DNA of 64,000 nt from Gillisella vitis (GCF_021559775.1 NZ_CP056048.1:372001-436000); one strand, 5' to 3'. Positions 18,055 to 28,454 are shown, numbered from the stretch's first letter. Translations and numbers: made by a program. Notes: a model not told the origin generated them from the sequence alone.

Positions 18055-19329
18055 TTATGCTGCGGTTCTTGAACCGAGAGCGCCATAATAGGCGATATAG
18101 ACATAGCAGAGGATCGGCATCAGGAAGGCGAGGTGGATGCCGACCGTATCGGCAAGACCGCCCTGTACCAGGGGCAACAAAGCGCCGCCGACAATGGCGA
18201 GGCAAAGAATGCCGGAACCCTGGCTGGTATGGCGACCCAGACCCTTCAGCGCCAGGCTGAAAATGGTCGGGAACATGATCGAGTTGAAGAAGCCAATCGA
18301 CAACACGCACCACATGGCGACATGGCCTGTTGTCAGCACGGTGACCAGCAGCAAAATACCGGCTGCGACCGCATTGAAGGCCAGAACCTTGCCGTCATCC
18401 ATATAGCGCATCACGGCGGAACCGATGAAACGCCCGATCATGGCGCCGCCCCAGAAATAGGAGACGTAATGGGCAGCCGTCTGTTCAGGCAGCCCGGCAA
18501 TGCTGGGTTCGGCCATGAAATTGACCAGGAAGCTGCCAATGCTGACTTCCGCGCCGACATAAAGAAAAATGCCGACCGCGCCGAGAACCAGGTGGCGATA
18601 GCCCCAGGCGGAGCCGGACACATCGCTGGACTTGGCATCTTCTTCTGCCTCAACCGCTGGCAATTTCAATGCTGCGAAAATGGCAGCGAGAACAAGGAAG
18701 GCGATAGCCAGCATCAGATACGGAAATTTGACCGCTGCGGCTTCCGCCATGCGCAGGGCGTCCATCTGCTCCGGTGTGGCATTTTCAACGGCAGCCGTTG
18801 CCGAAGACAGAATGAGGAAGGCACCGAAAATCGGCGCGACGGTGGTGCCCAGCGAATTGAAGGCCTGGGTTAGGGTGAGACGGCTCGATGCCGTTTCGGG
18901 TGCGCCCAGCACGGTGACATAGGGGTTTGCCGCCACCTGGAGAATAGTGACGCCCGCCGCCAGCACGAACAGCGCGCCGAGAAACAGGCCATAGACCCGC
19001 AGGCTTGCGGCGGGGATGAACAAAGCGCAACCGATGGCGGCAACGAGAAGACCCGTAACAATACCCCATTTATAGCTGATGCGTTTGACGAGAGCCCCTG
19101 CGGGCAAGGAAACGATAAAATAAGCGCCGAAGAAGCACAGCTGGATCAACATGGTCTGCGTGTAATTCAGCTGAAATACGTTTTTCAGATGTGGGATGAG
19201 AATATCGTTGAGGCAGGTGATGAAGCCCCAGAGGAAGAAAAGAGAGGTCAGCGCGATCAGCGGACCGGTATAGGAGCGGCTGGCTCCTGCGTGCGCGGTT
19301 TGCGGCGCGCCTGTTTGAATTCCTGCCAT
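18055..19329 (-). CDS. Sugar MFS transporter (FucP/GluP family)
   Basis: A 424-residue, roughly 12-helix major facilitator protein. The opening helix [20 protein letters not shown] is characteristic of the FucP/GluP sugar-proton symporters, as are the later [18 protein letters not shown] and [21 protein letters not shown] set the start at ATG 19329; a longer frame upstream to 19509 gives a non-hydrophobic, Arg-rich extension without family resemblance. It probably imports a hexose; Brucella and rhizobial relatives are glucose/galactose carriers. Transcribed alone, leftward. Confidence 0.82.
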   Translation of the reverse strand: MAGIQTGAPQTAHAGASRSYTGPLIALTSLFFLWGFITCLNDILIPHLKNVFQLNYTQTMLIQLCFFGAYFIVSLPAGALVKRISYKWGIVTGLLVAAIGCALFIPAASLRVYGLFLGALFVLAAGVTILQVAANPYVTVLGAPETASSRLTLTQAFNSLGTTVAPIFGAFLILSSATAAVENATPEQMDALRMAEAAAVKFPYLMLAIAFLVLAAIFAALKLPAVEAEEDAKSSDVSGSAWGYRHLVLGAVGIFLYVGAEVSIGSFLVNFMAEPSIAGLPEQTAAHYVSYFWGGAMIGRFIGSAVMRYMDDGKVLAFNAVAAGILLLVTVLTTGHVAMWCVLSIGFFNSIMFPTIFSLALKGLGRHTSQGSGILCLAIVGGALLPLVQGGLADTVGIHLAFLMPILCYVYIAYYGALGSRTAA

Positions 19330-19514
19330 TTTCGGTTCTTTTTTCTTGATGCGGCGCAGCGGGAATACTGCGGCATGGATTAACGATCTGGCGGAGCGAT
19401 GGCCGTGGCTGCGGCTTGAATACGCAAGTGCCGGCCCGCAACGCGGAGGAGAACGTGATTGTTCCGCAAAAAAGCCTGACCGTAATTTCGGCGTGTTGGC
19501 TGCGGGCAACCGCG

Positions 19515-19650
19515 ACTGACAACTGTCCGCTTGGGAGGACGATCAGTTGTAAGCCCTGTTGGCTTATCGCTCCTGATAGGGCACCGCAAGAAGATGCAGG
19601 GTGTAATCCCGTGCAATTTGAGGGACCGAGCCTTTCGGCCCGGTTTTCTC
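19515..19650 (+). ncRNA. Possible small RNA with intrinsic terminator (candidate only)
   Basis: The 431-base gap between the MFS and sulfate operons (19330-19760) has no convincing ORF, but its rightward strand folds well on inspection: hairpin ACAACTG (19519-19525) with CAGTTGT (19544-19550), a small hairpin AAGCC (19551-19555) with GGCTT (19561-19565), and a terminator-like stem ACCGAGCC-TTTC-GGCCCGGT (19625-19644, one mismatch) followed by TTTCTC. That is the shape of a bacterial sRNA with a Rho-independent end. I do not recognise the family. Alternatively it is part of the MFS leader on the other strand. Confidence 0.3.
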
Positions 19651-19703
19651 TATGTGTTTGAGATATTGATAATTTATACAAGGCGAAGATGTGTAAACAT
19701 CCT

Positions 19704-19742
19704 CCAGCATCGTGCGGTTTCCAGTTTGCCGCACGATGCTGG
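19704..19742 (-). terminator. Perfect 14-bp hairpin after cysA
   Basis: CCAGCATCGTGCGG (19704-19717) and CCGCACGATGCTGG (19729-19742) form a perfect 14-bp stem with an 11-base loop, beginning 18 bases beyond the cysA stop codon. No long U-run follows on the cysA strand, so it may stabilise the 3' end as much as terminate. Confidence 0.6.
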
Positions 19743-19760
19743 TGCCTTGTGACGCCTGGG

Positions 19761-20798
19761 TCAGGCGCTTGCCGGATAGACTTTCCAGCGTTTGGGGCGG
19801 AAGGATATCCCGGTTCGGGTGGCGGCGGGATGATCGACGGGAACGTCGATTTCCGCCAGATGCCGTGCGCCGCCAAGCTCCAGTTCCAGACGGCGGGTTC
19901 CCGACAGTCTTCGGCTGCTGATCACCGTTCCGGCAAAGCAGCCGCCACACCCATCGACAATCTCGACTTCCTGCGGCCTGAAGAACAGCGTCGCATTGCC
20001 GTTGCCTTCGGATTTCAACCCGGTCGGCCGGTCATCAAGCCAGATCTCGCCGGATTCGATGCGCACCGGCAGCGCCGAGGATTCACCGATGAAGCGATGA
20101 ACGAATGGGGCCGCCGGATTGTCATAGACGTCGTCGGCGGTGCCGACCTGCTCGATGCGGCCCTGGCTCATCACCACGACGCGGTCGGCAAGTTCCAGTG
20201 CCTCTTCCTGATCGTGGGTGACGAATACGGTGGTATGGCCGGTGCGATCATGAATTTCCCGCAGCCAGCGCCGCAAATCCTTGCGGACCTGGGCGTCGAG
20301 AGCGCCGAAAGGCTCGTCCAGCAGCAGCACCTTTGGCTCGATTGCCATGGCGCGGGCCAACGCGACGCGCTGACGCTGACCACCGGAGAGCTGGGCCGGA
20401 TAGCGTTTTTCAAGGCCCGACAGCTGCACGAAATCGAGCAGTTCCAAGGCGCGTTTGCGGATTTCCGCCTTGGGCGGACGCGACGACTTTGGTCGAACGG
20501 TGAGGCCGAAGCCGACATTTTCCAGCACGGTCATATGCTTGAACAGCGCATAGTGCTGGAACACGAAGCCGACTTGCCGTTCCTGCACGGTCTTGCGCGA
20601 CGCATCGTCGTCGCCGAAGAAAATCTGGCCAGCACTTGGCCGCTCAAGCCCGGCGATTAGCCGCAGCAAGGTGGTTTTTCCCGAACCGGAGGGGCCGACA
20701 AGCGCGATCAACTCGCCGGAGCGGATGTCCAGCGACAGTTCGTGGAGGGCGGCGGTCGCGTTGAAGTCCTTGCGGATATTGCGAATATTCAGTTCCAT
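19761..20798 (-). CDS. cysA: Sulfate/thiosulfate ABC importer ATPase
   Basis: A 345-residue CysA. Walker A GPSGSGKT, Q-loop in FVFQHYALFKHMTV, signature LSGGQRQR, Walker B VLLLDEPFGALD, switch His in FVTHDQEEALEL, and a C-terminal TOBE-like regulatory region. The sequence MELNIRNIRKDFNATAALHE is the normal family N-terminus, so ATG 20798 is preferred; an in-frame ATG at 20816 overlaps the stop of cysW. Last gene of sbp-cysT-cysW-cysA, powering sulfate uptake for assimilation. Confidence 0.92.
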   Translation of the reverse strand: MELNIRNIRKDFNATAALHELSLDIRSGELIALVGPSGSGKTTLLRLIAGLERPSAGQIFFGDDDASRKTVQERQVGFVFQHYALFKHMTVLENVGFGLTVRPKSSRPPKAEIRKRALELLDFVQLSGLEKRYPAQLSGGQRQRVALARAMAIEPKVLLLDEPFGALDAQVRKDLRRWLREIHDRTGHTTVFVTHDQEEALELADRVVVMSQGRIEQVGTADDVYDNPAAPFVHRFIGESSALPVRIESGEIWLDDRPTGLKSEGNGNATLFFRPQEVEIVDGCGGCFAGTVISSRRLSGTRRLELELGGARHLAEIDVPVDHPAATRTGISFRPKRWKVYPASA

Positions 20799-20812
20799 GA
20801 GCGAATTCCCGA

Positions 20813-21682
20813 TCAATGCCCACGGGCAGCCGACAATTGGTCGGCATAGCGCAGTTCAATGGTTGTCTTGAGGACGAGTGTGACCAATGCCAGCCCTGCC
20901 AGCAGTGAAGCGACCGCGAAGGCGGCGGCGAAGTTATATTCGTTATAGAGAATTTCGATATGCAGCGGCATGGTATTGGTTACGCCCCGGATATGGCCTG
21001 ATACAACCGAGACCGCGCCGAATTCGCCCATGGCCCGGGCGTTGCAGAGCAGCACGCCATAGAGCAGCCCCCAGCGGATATTGGGCAGCGTCACCCGCCA
21101 GAAGGTCTGCCAGCCACTGGCGCCGAGGCTGATCGCGGCCTCTTCATCGCCAGTGCCTTGTTCCTGCATGACCGGGATCAGTTCGCGCGCCACGAAAGGG
21201 AAGGTGACGAAAATCGTCGCCAGCACGATGCCCGGTACGGCAAACAGGATCTCGACGCCATGCGTGCGCAACCACGGCCCAAGCAGGCTGTTGGAGCCGA
21301 ACAGCAGCACATAGACCAGACCTGATATGACCGGTGACACCGAAAACGGCAAGTCGATCAGGGTAATCAGGAAGGCCTTGCCGCGAAATTCGAATTTCGC
21401 AATCGCCCATGCAGCAGCAACGCCGAAGATCACGTTGGCGGGAACGGCAATCGCTGCAACCAGCAGCGTCAACCGCATGGCCGAGAGGGCGTCTGGTTCG
21501 ACAAGTGCTTCCAGCCAGGCGCTCGCGCCATTGCGGAATGCCTCGGAAAACACCGCCACCAGCGGAAGCATGAGGAACAGCAATAGGAATAGCAGCGAGA
21601 CGAGGATGAGCAGACATTGGACGACGGGGGTTTCGGTCGTCGCTCGATGAAAGGTAGGGGAGCGGCGGTCAGTCATTGCCAT
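20813..21682 (-). CDS. cysW: Sulfate ABC importer permease CysW
   Basis: A 289-residue permease with about six transmembrane helices, the [19 protein letters not shown] segment typical of CysW, and the coupling loop [20 protein letters not shown]. The start overlaps the end of cysT by about 14 bases (an ATG two codons later, at 21676, is also possible), indicating coupled translation. With CysT it forms the channel through the inner membrane. Confidence 0.9.
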   Translation of the reverse strand: MAMTDRRSPTFHRATTETPVVQCLLILVSLLFLLLFLMLPLVAVFSEAFRNGASAWLEALVEPDALSAMRLTLLVAAIAVPANVIFGVAAAWAIAKFEFRGKAFLITLIDLPFSVSPVISGLVYVLLFGSNSLLGPWLRTHGVEILFAVPGIVLATIFVTFPFVARELIPVMQEQGTGDEEAAISLGASGWQTFWRVTLPNIRWGLLYGVLLCNARAMGEFGAVSVVSGHIRGVTNTMPLHIEILYNEYNFAAAFAVASLLAGLALVTLVLKTTIELRYADQLSAARGH

Positions 21683-22526
21683 ATTTTCTCCGGCTTGCGG
21701 CCTGAATGAGATTGATCAACAGAAGCATGGCAAAGGAAATCGCCAGCATTACCGCACCGACGGCGGTTGCGCCCGCATAGTTGAACTCCTCCAGCCGGAT
21801 GACGATGAGAAGTGGTGCGATTTCCGAGACATAGGGGACATTGCCGGCCACGAAGATCACCGATCCATATTCCCCGACCCCGCGCGCCAGTGCAAGGGCA
21901 AAGCCGGTCATGATGGCCGGTGCCAGACCCGGCAGCAGCACTTTGAATATTGTTGCAAAGCGGCTGGCACCCAGCGTTGCCGCGGCTTCCTCCACGTCGC
22001 GGTCGATTTCTTCCATGACCGGTTGCACGGTGCGCACCACGAAGGGCAGGCCGATAAACACCATGGCAACGACGATGCCAGCCTGGGTATAGGCGACTTT
22101 CAGGCCAAGCGGCGCAAGAAGCGAGCCGATCCAACCGTTTGGCGCGTAGAGCGAGGCAAGGGCGATACCGGCAACGGCGGTCGGCAGCGCAAACGGCAGA
22201 TCGACCATCGCGTCGATGATCCGCCGCCCCCAGAAATTGTAGCGCACCAGCACCCAGGCGACCAGCACGCCGAATACGACATTGAGGATAGCCGCCAGGA
22301 TGGCCGAGCCGAAGCTGACCTTCAGGGCGCCAAGCGTCCTGCGGTCGGACGCGATATGCCAGAAATCCGCCCAGCCCAATTCGGCGGAACGCCAAACCAG
22401 ACCGGACAGGGGAATGAGAACGATGAGGGCGAGGTAAAACACCGTAAAGCCGAACGTCAACCCGAATCCGGGAAGAACGCTCGGCTGACGGAATTGCCAC
22501 CTGCCTTGAACAGGACTATGGGCCAT
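21669..22526 (-). CDS. cysT: Sulfate ABC importer permease CysT (CysU)
   Basis: A 285-residue permease. It carries [20 protein letters not shown] as first helix, [20 protein letters not shown] and the coupling loop [20 protein letters not shown], all typical of CysT. It follows the binding-protein gene after a 27-base gap and overlaps cysW. Confidence 0.9.
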   Translation of the reverse strand: MAHSPVQGRWQFRQPSVLPGFGLTFGFTVFYLALIVLIPLSGLVWRSAELGWADFWHIASDRRTLGALKVSFGSAILAAILNVVFGVLVAWVLVRYNFWGRRIIDAMVDLPFALPTAVAGIALASLYAPNGWIGSLLAPLGLKVAYTQAGIVVAMVFIGLPFVVRTVQPVMEEIDRDVEEAAATLGASRFATIFKVLLPGLAPAIMTGFALALARGVGEYGSVIFVAGNVPYVSEIAPLLIVIRLEEFNYAGATAVGAVMLAISFAMLLLINLIQAASRRKYGND

Positions 22527-22553
22527 TCTGATTTTCTTACTTTCTGAGCAGTC

Positions 22554-23570
22554 TTACTTTCCGGGCTGGTAGATCTGGTCGAACAGGCCACCATCAGCGA
22601 AGAATTGCGGCTGCACTTTTGCCCAGCCACCGAAATCCTCGATGGTGACGAGATCAACCGACGGGAACCGCTTCAAGTCGGCAGGATCGGCCAATTCAGG
22701 CTTTGCAGGGCGATAGTAATGCTTGGCAGCGATCTTTTGTCCGGCGTCGGAATAGAGATAATCGAGATAGGCCTTGGCGACCGCTTCTGTCCCATGGGCT
22801 TTGGCATTGCCCTCGACGACGGCGACCGGCGGCTCCGCCTTGACCGAAACGGACGGCACGATGATGTCGAATTTGTCAGGGCCGAGTTCATCAATCGATA
22901 GGAAGGCTTCGTTCTCCCAAGCAAGCAGAACATCGCCGATGCCACGCTGCACGAAGGTGGTAGTGGAGCCGCGCGCACCGGTATCCAGCACTGGCACATG
23001 CTTGAACAGGGCGCTCAGGTATTCCTTGGCCTTCTGCTGATCGCCATTGTTGGCTTTCAGCGCCCAGCCCCAAGCGGCCAGCACGTTCCAGCGGGCACCG
23101 CCCGAGGTTTTCGGATTGGGGGTGATCACCTCAATCCCGTCCTTGGTAAGGTCGGCCCAGTCCTTGATGCCTTTCGGATTGCCCTTGCGCACCAGGAAGA
23201 CGATGGTGGATGTATAGGGCGAACTGCTGCTTGGCAGTTTGGTTTTCCAGTCGGCGGGGATCTTGCCGGTCTTTTCGGCGATGGCGGAAATATCCGCTTC
23301 CAATGCCAGCGTCACCACGTCGGCCTCAAGACCGTCGATCACCGAGCGGGCCTGGGCGCCCGAACCGCCATGCGACATTCTCACAGAAACGCTGTCGCCG
23401 GTCTTTTGCTTCCAATAGGCGGCGAATGCCGGATTGAAATCCTTGTACAGCTCGCGCGTCGGGTCGTAGCTGACGTTGAGCAATGTCACATTGGCCGCAA
23501 CAGCGGGCATGGCGAGGCTTGCGGCTATCGCCAGCGTGGCAATGATCTTCACGGTACGAAAACGGGACAT
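22554..23570 (-). CDS. sbp: Periplasmic sulfate-binding protein
   Basis: A 338-residue exported protein. Signal peptide residues 1-25 (ending MPAVAA), then [20 protein letters not shown], the classic N-terminus of Sbp/CysP proteins; the segment [20 protein letters not shown] contributes to the anion site. The ATG at 23570 has AAGGAGATCGC just upstream; an upstream in-frame start at 23627 would overlap the promoter and is rejected. First gene of the sulfate operon. Confidence 0.92.
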   Translation of the reverse strand: MSRFRTVKIIATLAIAASLAMPAVAANVTLLNVSYDPTRELYKDFNPAFAAYWKQKTGDSVSVRMSHGGSGAQARSVIDGLEADVVTLALEADISAIAEKTGKIPADWKTKLPSSSSPYTSTIVFLVRKGNPKGIKDWADLTKDGIEVITPNPKTSGGARWNVLAAWGWALKANNGDQQKAKEYLSALFKHVPVLDTGARGSTTTFVQRGIGDVLLAWENEAFLSIDELGPDKFDIIVPSVSVKAEPPVAVVEGNAKAHGTEAVAKAYLDYLYSDAGQKIAAKHYYRPAKPELADPADLKRFPSVDLVTIEDFGGWAKVQPQFFADGGLFDQIYQPGK

Positions 23571-23599
23571 TGCGATCTCCTTAACCCCTAAGACTTCAA

Positions 23600-23627
23600 A
23601 ATCTATTGAGGTTGTAGAGTATGTCAA
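23600..23627 (-). promoter_or_regulatory. Sigma-70-type promoter of the sulfate operon
   Basis: On the minus strand TTGACA (23622-23627) is separated by 16 bases from TAGATT (23600-23605), a full -35 match and a 4/6 -10. It lies 30-57 bases upstream of the sbp ATG. The remaining gap to the LacI gene holds nothing else that I can name. Confidence 0.55.
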
Positions 23628-23763
23628 CGGCCAAGGCCAATTCGAGAGAGAACATGCCCCTGGCCGCTGCTAACTTAGCAATTTCAAGCGTAATTCCAGC
23701 GAGGCGGGGAGGATTTTTGCGGCACGGTCAAGGATGATCTCAAGGCACAGTCTTATGGCAGGT

Positions 23764-24801
23764 CTATGTCAGCAGGTCGAAGGCATCGCTTTCGCCCGGA
23801 ACCAGTTCTAGTGGCCAGAGGCGATTGCGGGCATGGGTTCTGTATGTTTCCGCATAATCCGGCATTGAGGCGAGCAAGGTTTCGGCCAGTTCCACCCCGA
23901 GATCCTCCAGGGAAAGGCGGTAGCAGGTCAGAGCGGGTTGCAGAAACCGGGCGCGGGGCGCTTCACGAAACCCGATAACGGCCATATCCCGGCCGGGGAT
24001 GACGCCGGCCTCAGCCAGCCGCCTGTAGAGGCCGATCGCCATGAGTTCGTAAATCAGGATGATGGCGGTCGGGCGCGGATCGAGCGCCAGCAGCTCGCTG
24101 CCCACGCTATAGCCGCCGCTTTCGCTGGATTTCGCCCGCAGCACCAAGGCCGGATCGAAGGCCAGGCCGTTGCGCTCCAGCGCGGCCTGATAGGCGTCGG
24201 TAAACACGGTGCCGAGGTTGATATCAGTGCAGGGGGCGGCGATGGCGATGCGACGGTGACCTTTCGACACCAGTCGATCCACGGCGGAATTGGCGACACC
24301 GGCAAAATCCAGGTCGATCCAGGTATGGCTGCCGCCCGACGTGCTGCGCCCCAAGGTTACAAAGGGTATTTTGGTTTTGATCAACAGATCAATACGCTTA
24401 TCGACCCTCTGCGTAGCCGAAATGATCATCGCATCGACCAGGCGGCGGGCCACCATGCGCTGAAGATATTCCAGGGGGTCTTCGTCGGCAGGGCAGGGGA
24501 GCAGGACGAGGTCGAGATTGTGCCGGGCAAACACCGTCTGCAAACCGTCCATGACGCCGAAAAAGAAGTTGTCGCTGTTGTCGGCATTGTCCTTGCCGGA
24601 CTCGATCATCAGTCCGATGACGTTGGTTGACCCCTTGCGCAGGCTGCGGCCCGACTGATTGGCGACATAGCCCAGTTCCTCAGCGGCCTCCAGTACCCGC
24701 CGTCGCGTTTCCGCGTTGACGTCGGGGCGTCCATTCAGCGCGCGCGACACGGTCCCGATAGAGATGTCGAGATGTTTTGCAAGCTGATGTATGCCCTTCA
24801 T
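23764..24801 (-). CDS. LacI-family transcriptional repressor of the adjacent sugar locus
   Basis: A 345-residue LacI-family protein. Helix-turn-helix at residues 3-25 (GIHQLAKHLDISIGTVSRAL), hinge near 55 with the family's L-R-K-G pattern, then a periplasmic-binding-like effector domain (SGKDNADNSDNFFFGVMDGL; DLDFAGVANSAVDRLVSKGH). It diverges from the oxidoreductase-importer operon, whose promoter is followed directly by a perfect 14-bp CGTAAACGTTTACG palindrome, the type of site LacI proteins bind. The effector is unknown and is probably the imported sugar or a catabolite. Confidence 0.85.
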   Translation of the reverse strand: MKGIHQLAKHLDISIGTVSRALNGRPDVNAETRRRVLEAAEELGYVANQSGRSLRKGSTNVIGLMIESGKDNADNSDNFFFGVMDGLQTVFARHNLDLVLLPCPADEDPLEYLQRMVARRLVDAMIISATQRVDKRIDLLIKTKIPFVTLGRSTSGGSHTWIDLDFAGVANSAVDRLVSKGHRRIAIAAPCTDINLGTVFTDAYQAALERNGLAFDPALVLRAKSSESGGYSVGSELLALDPRPTAIILIYELMAIGLYRRLAEAGVIPGRDMAVIGFREAPRARFLQPALTCYRLSLEDLGVELAETLLASMPDYAETYRTHARNRLWPLELVPGESDAFDLLT

Positions 24802-24979
24802 GTCAGATAATCTCTCCCTGAAGCGACCTCACCAAGTGACGCTATGAATAGCAAGCGGGTTGTAAATTCCATGCTCTGCCTTGTCCGGTGTACTGCAAAA
24901 TTTCGCAAGCAGGAATCGGTTTTTCCCTTGAACTTGGCGCGGTTTATCGTGCTGCCGAGTGCAATAACGGCGTCGCGTA
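24802..24979. other. Gap between divergent LacI gene and sugar operon, left part
   Basis: The LacI 5' leader lies here. I see no ORF with support, no repeat and no clear second operator in this part; the operon promoter and operator follow at 24980-25023, and the first start codon I accept is at 25157. Confidence 0.5.
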
Positions 24980-25009
24980 TTGACATGAGACGAAAACCAC
25001 GATTAGTAT
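24980..25009 (+). promoter_or_regulatory. Sigma-70-type promoter of the sugar catabolism/import operon
   Basis: TTGACA at 24980-24985, an 18-base spacer, and TAGTAT at 25004-25009. Transcription would start near 25016, inside the following palindrome. Confidence 0.65.
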
Positions 25010-25023
25010 CGTAAACGTTTACG
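25010..25023. promoter_or_regulatory. LacI-family operator, perfect palindrome at the transcription start
   Basis: CGTAAACGTTTACG is a perfect 14-bp inverted repeat with the central CG step that LacI-family proteins bend. It begins one base after the -10 element, so a bound repressor would block initiation. The adjacent divergent LacI gene is the obvious binder. Confidence 0.78.
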
Positions 25024-25156
25024 GAAGTCGATGCAAAGAGGAGTTTGCGCGGCTGAGGCTATCGAAAGAGCGTTTGCTGTTTCGGCCTATCGAAAACCGG
25101 AAACTGAAACCATGTCTGGCGCGATAGCGACCGGATGGGATGCAAGGGAGGATATC

Positions 25157-26197
25157 TTGCAATTCAAAGCCGTTTTATGCGGGTGCGGAGCGATGGCCAA
25201 AGGCTGGCTTCGGGCCATTGCCGACACGCCCTCGCTTGCCGAGCGGATTTCCGTTGTCGGGCTCGTTGACGTCAACATCTCGGCAGCCGAGTCCCTTGCA
25301 GAGGAATTCGGCCTTGAAGGTGCGGTGAAGGGCAGTATTCTTGCCGATGTTCTTGAGCGGACGGCAGCCGATCTGGTCTTCGATGTCGTCATCCCGGCTG
25401 CCCGCTTCGATATCGTCTCCACCGCGCTGAAAGCCGGATGCCACGTGCTCAGCGAAAAGCCCATGGCCAATTCGCTGCAAGAGGCGAAAGCCCTGATTAG
25501 GCTTGCCACGGAGACCGGGCGTATCCACGCCGTTGTGCAGAACCGCCGCTTCATTCAAGGGGTTCGCCGGATGCGGCAATTCCTGGACAGCGGTGCCATC
25601 GGTGAGTTGACGGCAGTGCATTGTGATTTTTTCCTGGCGCCGCATTTCGGTGGGTTCCGGGACGAGATGGAGCATGTCCTGCTGCTCGACATGGCAATTC
25701 ACACCTTCGATGCGGCGCGCTTCATTGCCAATCGTCAGCCGCTGGCGGCCTATTGCGTGGAGCGCAATCCGCATGGTTCCTGGTATGCCCATGGCGCCAG
25801 CGCCAATGCGATCTTCGAGTTCACGGACGACGTGGTCTTCACCTATCGCGGCTCCTGGTGCGCTGAAGGGCGCAGGACCAGTTGGGAAAGTGCGTGGCGG
25901 CTGGTCGGCAGCAAAGGCATGCTGACCTGGGACGGAGAAGAGGCGTTTGAGGCCTCCATTGCCGCAGACGAGCCCGGCCTGTTACGTGGATATACGACCG
26001 TAAACGTTTCTGATGACGTTGCGCCAGCTGAGACGCATGGCCATGCCAGCGTGCTGGAAAGCTTCATTGCAGCGGTTGCCGGTGGCGAGCCGCCTGAGAC
26101 TGCCGGTTTCGACAATATCAACAGTCTTGCCATGGTGTTTGCCGCCATCGAAAGCGCCAAGAGCGGCAAGCGTATCGACATTTCAGCTTCGCTATAA
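25157..26197 (+). CDS. Gfo/Idh/MocA-family sugar oxidoreductase
   Basis: A 346-residue NAD(P)-dependent dehydrogenase. The Rossmann loop is LCGCGAMAKGW near the N-terminus and the family's catalytic-site motif is EKP (CHVLSEKPMANS). The second domain includes HVLLLDMAIHTFDAARFI, where the His is a likely catalytic residue. I choose the TTG at 25157, five bases after GGGAGG, because the Rossmann strand starts right there; ATGs at 25112 and 25031 give unstructured extensions. First gene of the LacI-controlled operon; probably oxidises a sugar or inositol-like polyol taken up by the downstream importer. The reading frame also contains a second operator-like site. Confidence 0.78.
   Translation: MQFKAVLCGCGAMAKGWLRAIADTPSLAERISVVGLVDVNISAAESLAEEFGLEGAVKGSILADVLERTAADLVFDVVIPAARFDIVSTALKAGCHVLSEKPMANSLQEAKALIRLATETGRIHAVVQNRRFIQGVRRMRQFLDSGAIGELTAVHCDFFLAPHFGGFRDEMEHVLLLDMAIHTFDAARFIANRQPLAAYCVERNPHGSWYAHGASANAIFEFTDDVVFTYRGSWCAEGRRTSWESAWRLVGSKGMLTWDGEEAFEASIAADEPGLLRGYTTVNVSDDVAPAETHGHASVLESFIAAVAGGEPPETAGFDNINSLAMVFAAIESAKSGKRIDISASL
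25999..26010. promoter_or_regulatory. Second operator-like site inside the oxidoreductase gene
   Basis: CGTAAACGTTTC shares 11 contiguous bases with the promoter operator (CGTAAACGTTT). It lies within coding sequence about 990 bases downstream of the primary site. It could be an auxiliary operator for repression looping, as in the lac operon, or chance. Confidence 0.35.
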
Positions 26198-26203
26198 GGG
26201 ACC

Positions 26204-27142
26204 ATGACTGTGAGCAATCCTGCAAAATCCATTCGTATCGGCACCATGATCAGCGGCAATAACGGCGATGCGGCCACCCGCATCCGGGAAATTGCCGGTC
26301 TTGGCTTTGAAAGTTTTGAGCCGTTTTTCTGGCAGACGACCAAGGGCCAGAACCTTGCCGAACTTGGCAAGCGCTGCGTCGATGCCATCGGCGACCGCGA
26401 TATCACCATTTCGACGCTCGGCATGTTCGGCAATCCGCTTGAGGAAACCGACATCGACTTTGAGACGCTGGAGGGCTGGAAACAGTGTATCGATAATGCC
26501 CATCATTTCGGTGCGAGTTGCGTTGCAGGCTTTACCGGGCGGCTGCGAGGCAAGGTGTTGACGGACAGCCTGCCACGCTACCGCGAAATCTGGAGCGAGT
26601 TGGCGAAGCGCGCTGCCGACAAGGGCATTCGCATCGCCTTTGAAAACTGCGCCATGGACGGCAATTGGCAGAGCGGCGACTGGAATATCGCCCATAACCC
26701 CGACGCCTGGGAATTGATGTTCAACGAGACGCCTGATGACAATGTCGGCCTTGAATGGGAACCCTGCCATCAGATGGTCTATCTGATTGATCCCCTGCCG
26801 CAGATCCGCAAATGGGCATCCAAGATTTTCCACGTGCATGGCAAGGACGCCACCATTCGCTGGGACGTTATTCGTGAACACGGCATTTTCGGCAAGGAGC
26901 CGTTCGTGTTCATGCGCACACCGGGCTTTGGCGACAGCAATTGGACCAATGTGATCAGCGAATTACGGCTGGCTGGCTATAGCGGCTCTATCGATATCGA
27001 AGGCTGGCACGATCCGGTCTACCGCGATGCCTTGGAAATGACCGGTCAGGTGCATGCCCTAAACCATCTGAAACAGGCGCGTGGCGGCGATTTTATCGAC
27101 GAGATGGCAGCTTATGGCGGAGGCGATCCCTCGCTGAAATAG
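26204..27142 (+). CDS. Sugar phosphate isomerase/epimerase-family protein (xylose isomerase-like TIM barrel)
   Basis: A 312-residue TIM-barrel protein of the AP-endonuclease-2 superfamily used by sugar epimerases. Probable metal ligands are the Glu of AFENCAMDGNW, the His of EWEPCHQMVY, the His of FHVHGKD and the Glu of SIDIEGWHDP. It starts six bases after the oxidoreductase stop. Together with that enzyme it would process the imported sugar; in related loci the dehydrogenase makes a keto-sugar and the isomerase rearranges it. Exact substrate unknown. Confidence 0.78.
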   Translation: MTVSNPAKSIRIGTMISGNNGDAATRIREIAGLGFESFEPFFWQTTKGQNLAELGKRCVDAIGDRDITISTLGMFGNPLEETDIDFETLEGWKQCIDNAHHFGASCVAGFTGRLRGKVLTDSLPRYREIWSELAKRAADKGIRIAFENCAMDGNWQSGDWNIAHNPDAWELMFNETPDDNVGLEWEPCHQMVYLIDPLPQIRKWASKIFHVHGKDATIRWDVIREHGIFGKEPFVFMRTPGFGDSNWTNVISELRLAGYSGSIDIEGWHDPVYRDALEMTGQVHALNHLKQARGGDFIDEMAAYGGGDPSLK

Positions 27143-27217
27143 CATGAGGCCTCGAGATCGTCCGGCATGGAGGTGTGGGGCGATTGGAGGACGATATAGA
27201 AACGGAGGAGGAAACCC

Positions 27218-28450
27218 ATGATCATCAACAGACGTGCCTTGATCGCTGTGCTGGCTCTTGCCACGGCTTGCCCGCTTGCATCGACCGCCCGGGCGGAAGA
27301 TGTTACGCTCAATCTCTGGTCGCTCGACAAGGATATTCAGCCGGCACCCAATCTGGTCAAGCAATTCAACGCGCTCAACAATGGCATCAAGATCGAGTAT
27401 CGGCTCCTTCAGTTCGACGATGTCGTGACGGAAGCGATGCGCGCCTATTCAACCGGTCAGGCGCCAGATATCATTGCGGTCGATAATCCGGAACATGCGC
27501 TGTTTGCCTCACGGGGCGCCTTCCTTGATCTTACCGACATGATCGCCAAGTCGGATGTGATCAAGCCCGCGAACTATTTTCCGGGGCCGTTGGCGTCTGT
27601 GACCTGGAAAGACCGCTATTTCGGCGTGCCGAAAGCCACCAACACCATCGCGCTCTACTATAACCGCGATATGTTCAAGGCTAAGGGTCTCGATCCACTC
27701 AAGCCACCGCAGACCTGGGACGAACTTCTGGCCGCTGCCCGCAAGCTGAACGACCCGGCCAAGAATGTCTACGGCCTCGCTTTTTCCGCCAAGGCCAGTG
27801 AAGAGGGAACGTTCCAGTTCCTGCCCTGGGCGCAGATGGGTGGCGGCGGTTATGACCATATCAATGCTCCGGGCGCGGTAAAGGCGCTGGAGACCTGGAA
27901 AACCATCATGACCGAAAAACTGGCCTCGCCGGATACGCTAACGCGCGGCCAGTGGGATTCGACCGGCACGTTTAATTCCGGCAATGCCGCCATGGCGATT
28001 TCGGGTCCTTGGGAGCTGGACCGGATGCTGAAAGAGGCCAAATTCGACTGGGGTGTCGCTCTGTTGCCGGTGCCAAGTCCGGGTGCTGAACGGTCGTCGG
28101 GCATGGGTGACTTCAACTGGGCGATCTTTTCCAGCACCAAGCATCCGGCGGAAGCCTTCAAGGCGCTGGAGTTCTTCGCCTCGCAGGACAAGGATATGTT
28201 CAAGAATTTCGGACAGCTGCCAGCCCGGTCCGATATCGCCATTCCGCCGACGGGCTCGCCCCTGAAGGATGCGGCGCTGCAAGTGTTTCTCGAGCAGATG
28301 AAATATGCCAAACCGCGCGGACCACATCCAGCCTGGCCGAAAATCTCCAAGGCGATCCAGGATGCGATCCAGGCCGCATTGACCGGCCAGATGACGCCCA
28401 AGGATGCGCTGGACCAGGCGCAGAAAAAGATCAAAGCCGCCCTGGGTTGA
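27218..28450 (+). CDS. Sugar ABC importer binding protein (SBP family 1)
   Basis: A 410-residue exported sugar-binding protein. Signal peptide ends near residue 26 (STARAEDV). Mature features include [40 protein letters not shown] and [13 protein letters not shown], all typical of the MalE-like family 1. GGAGGAGG precedes the ATG. It is followed by an inverted-repeat element before the permease genes, a common arrangement for producing excess binding protein. Confidence 0.87.
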   Translation: MIINRRALIAVLALATACPLASTARAEDVTLNLWSLDKDIQPAPNLVKQFNALNNGIKIEYRLLQFDDVVTEAMRAYSTGQAPDIIAVDNPEHALFASRGAFLDLTDMIAKSDVIKPANYFPGPLASVTWKDRYFGVPKATNTIALYYNRDMFKAKGLDPLKPPQTWDELLAAARKLNDPAKNVYGLAFSAKASEEGTFQFLPWAQMGGGGYDHINAPGAVKALETWKTIMTEKLASPDTLTRGQWDSTGTFNSGNAAMAISGPWELDRMLKEAKFDWGVALLPVPSPGAERSSGMGDFNWAIFSSTKHPAEAFKALEFFASQDKDMFKNFGQLPARSDIAIPPTGSPLKDAALQVFLEQMKYAKPRGPHPAWPKISKAIQDAIQAALTGQMTPKDALDQAQKKIKAALG

Positions 28451-28454
28451 ACTC

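Noticed and set aside
25010..25023. Palindrome considered as a terminator stem
   Set aside because: It is too short, lacks a loop and U-run, and lies directly after a -35/-10 promoter, so an operator is the better reading.
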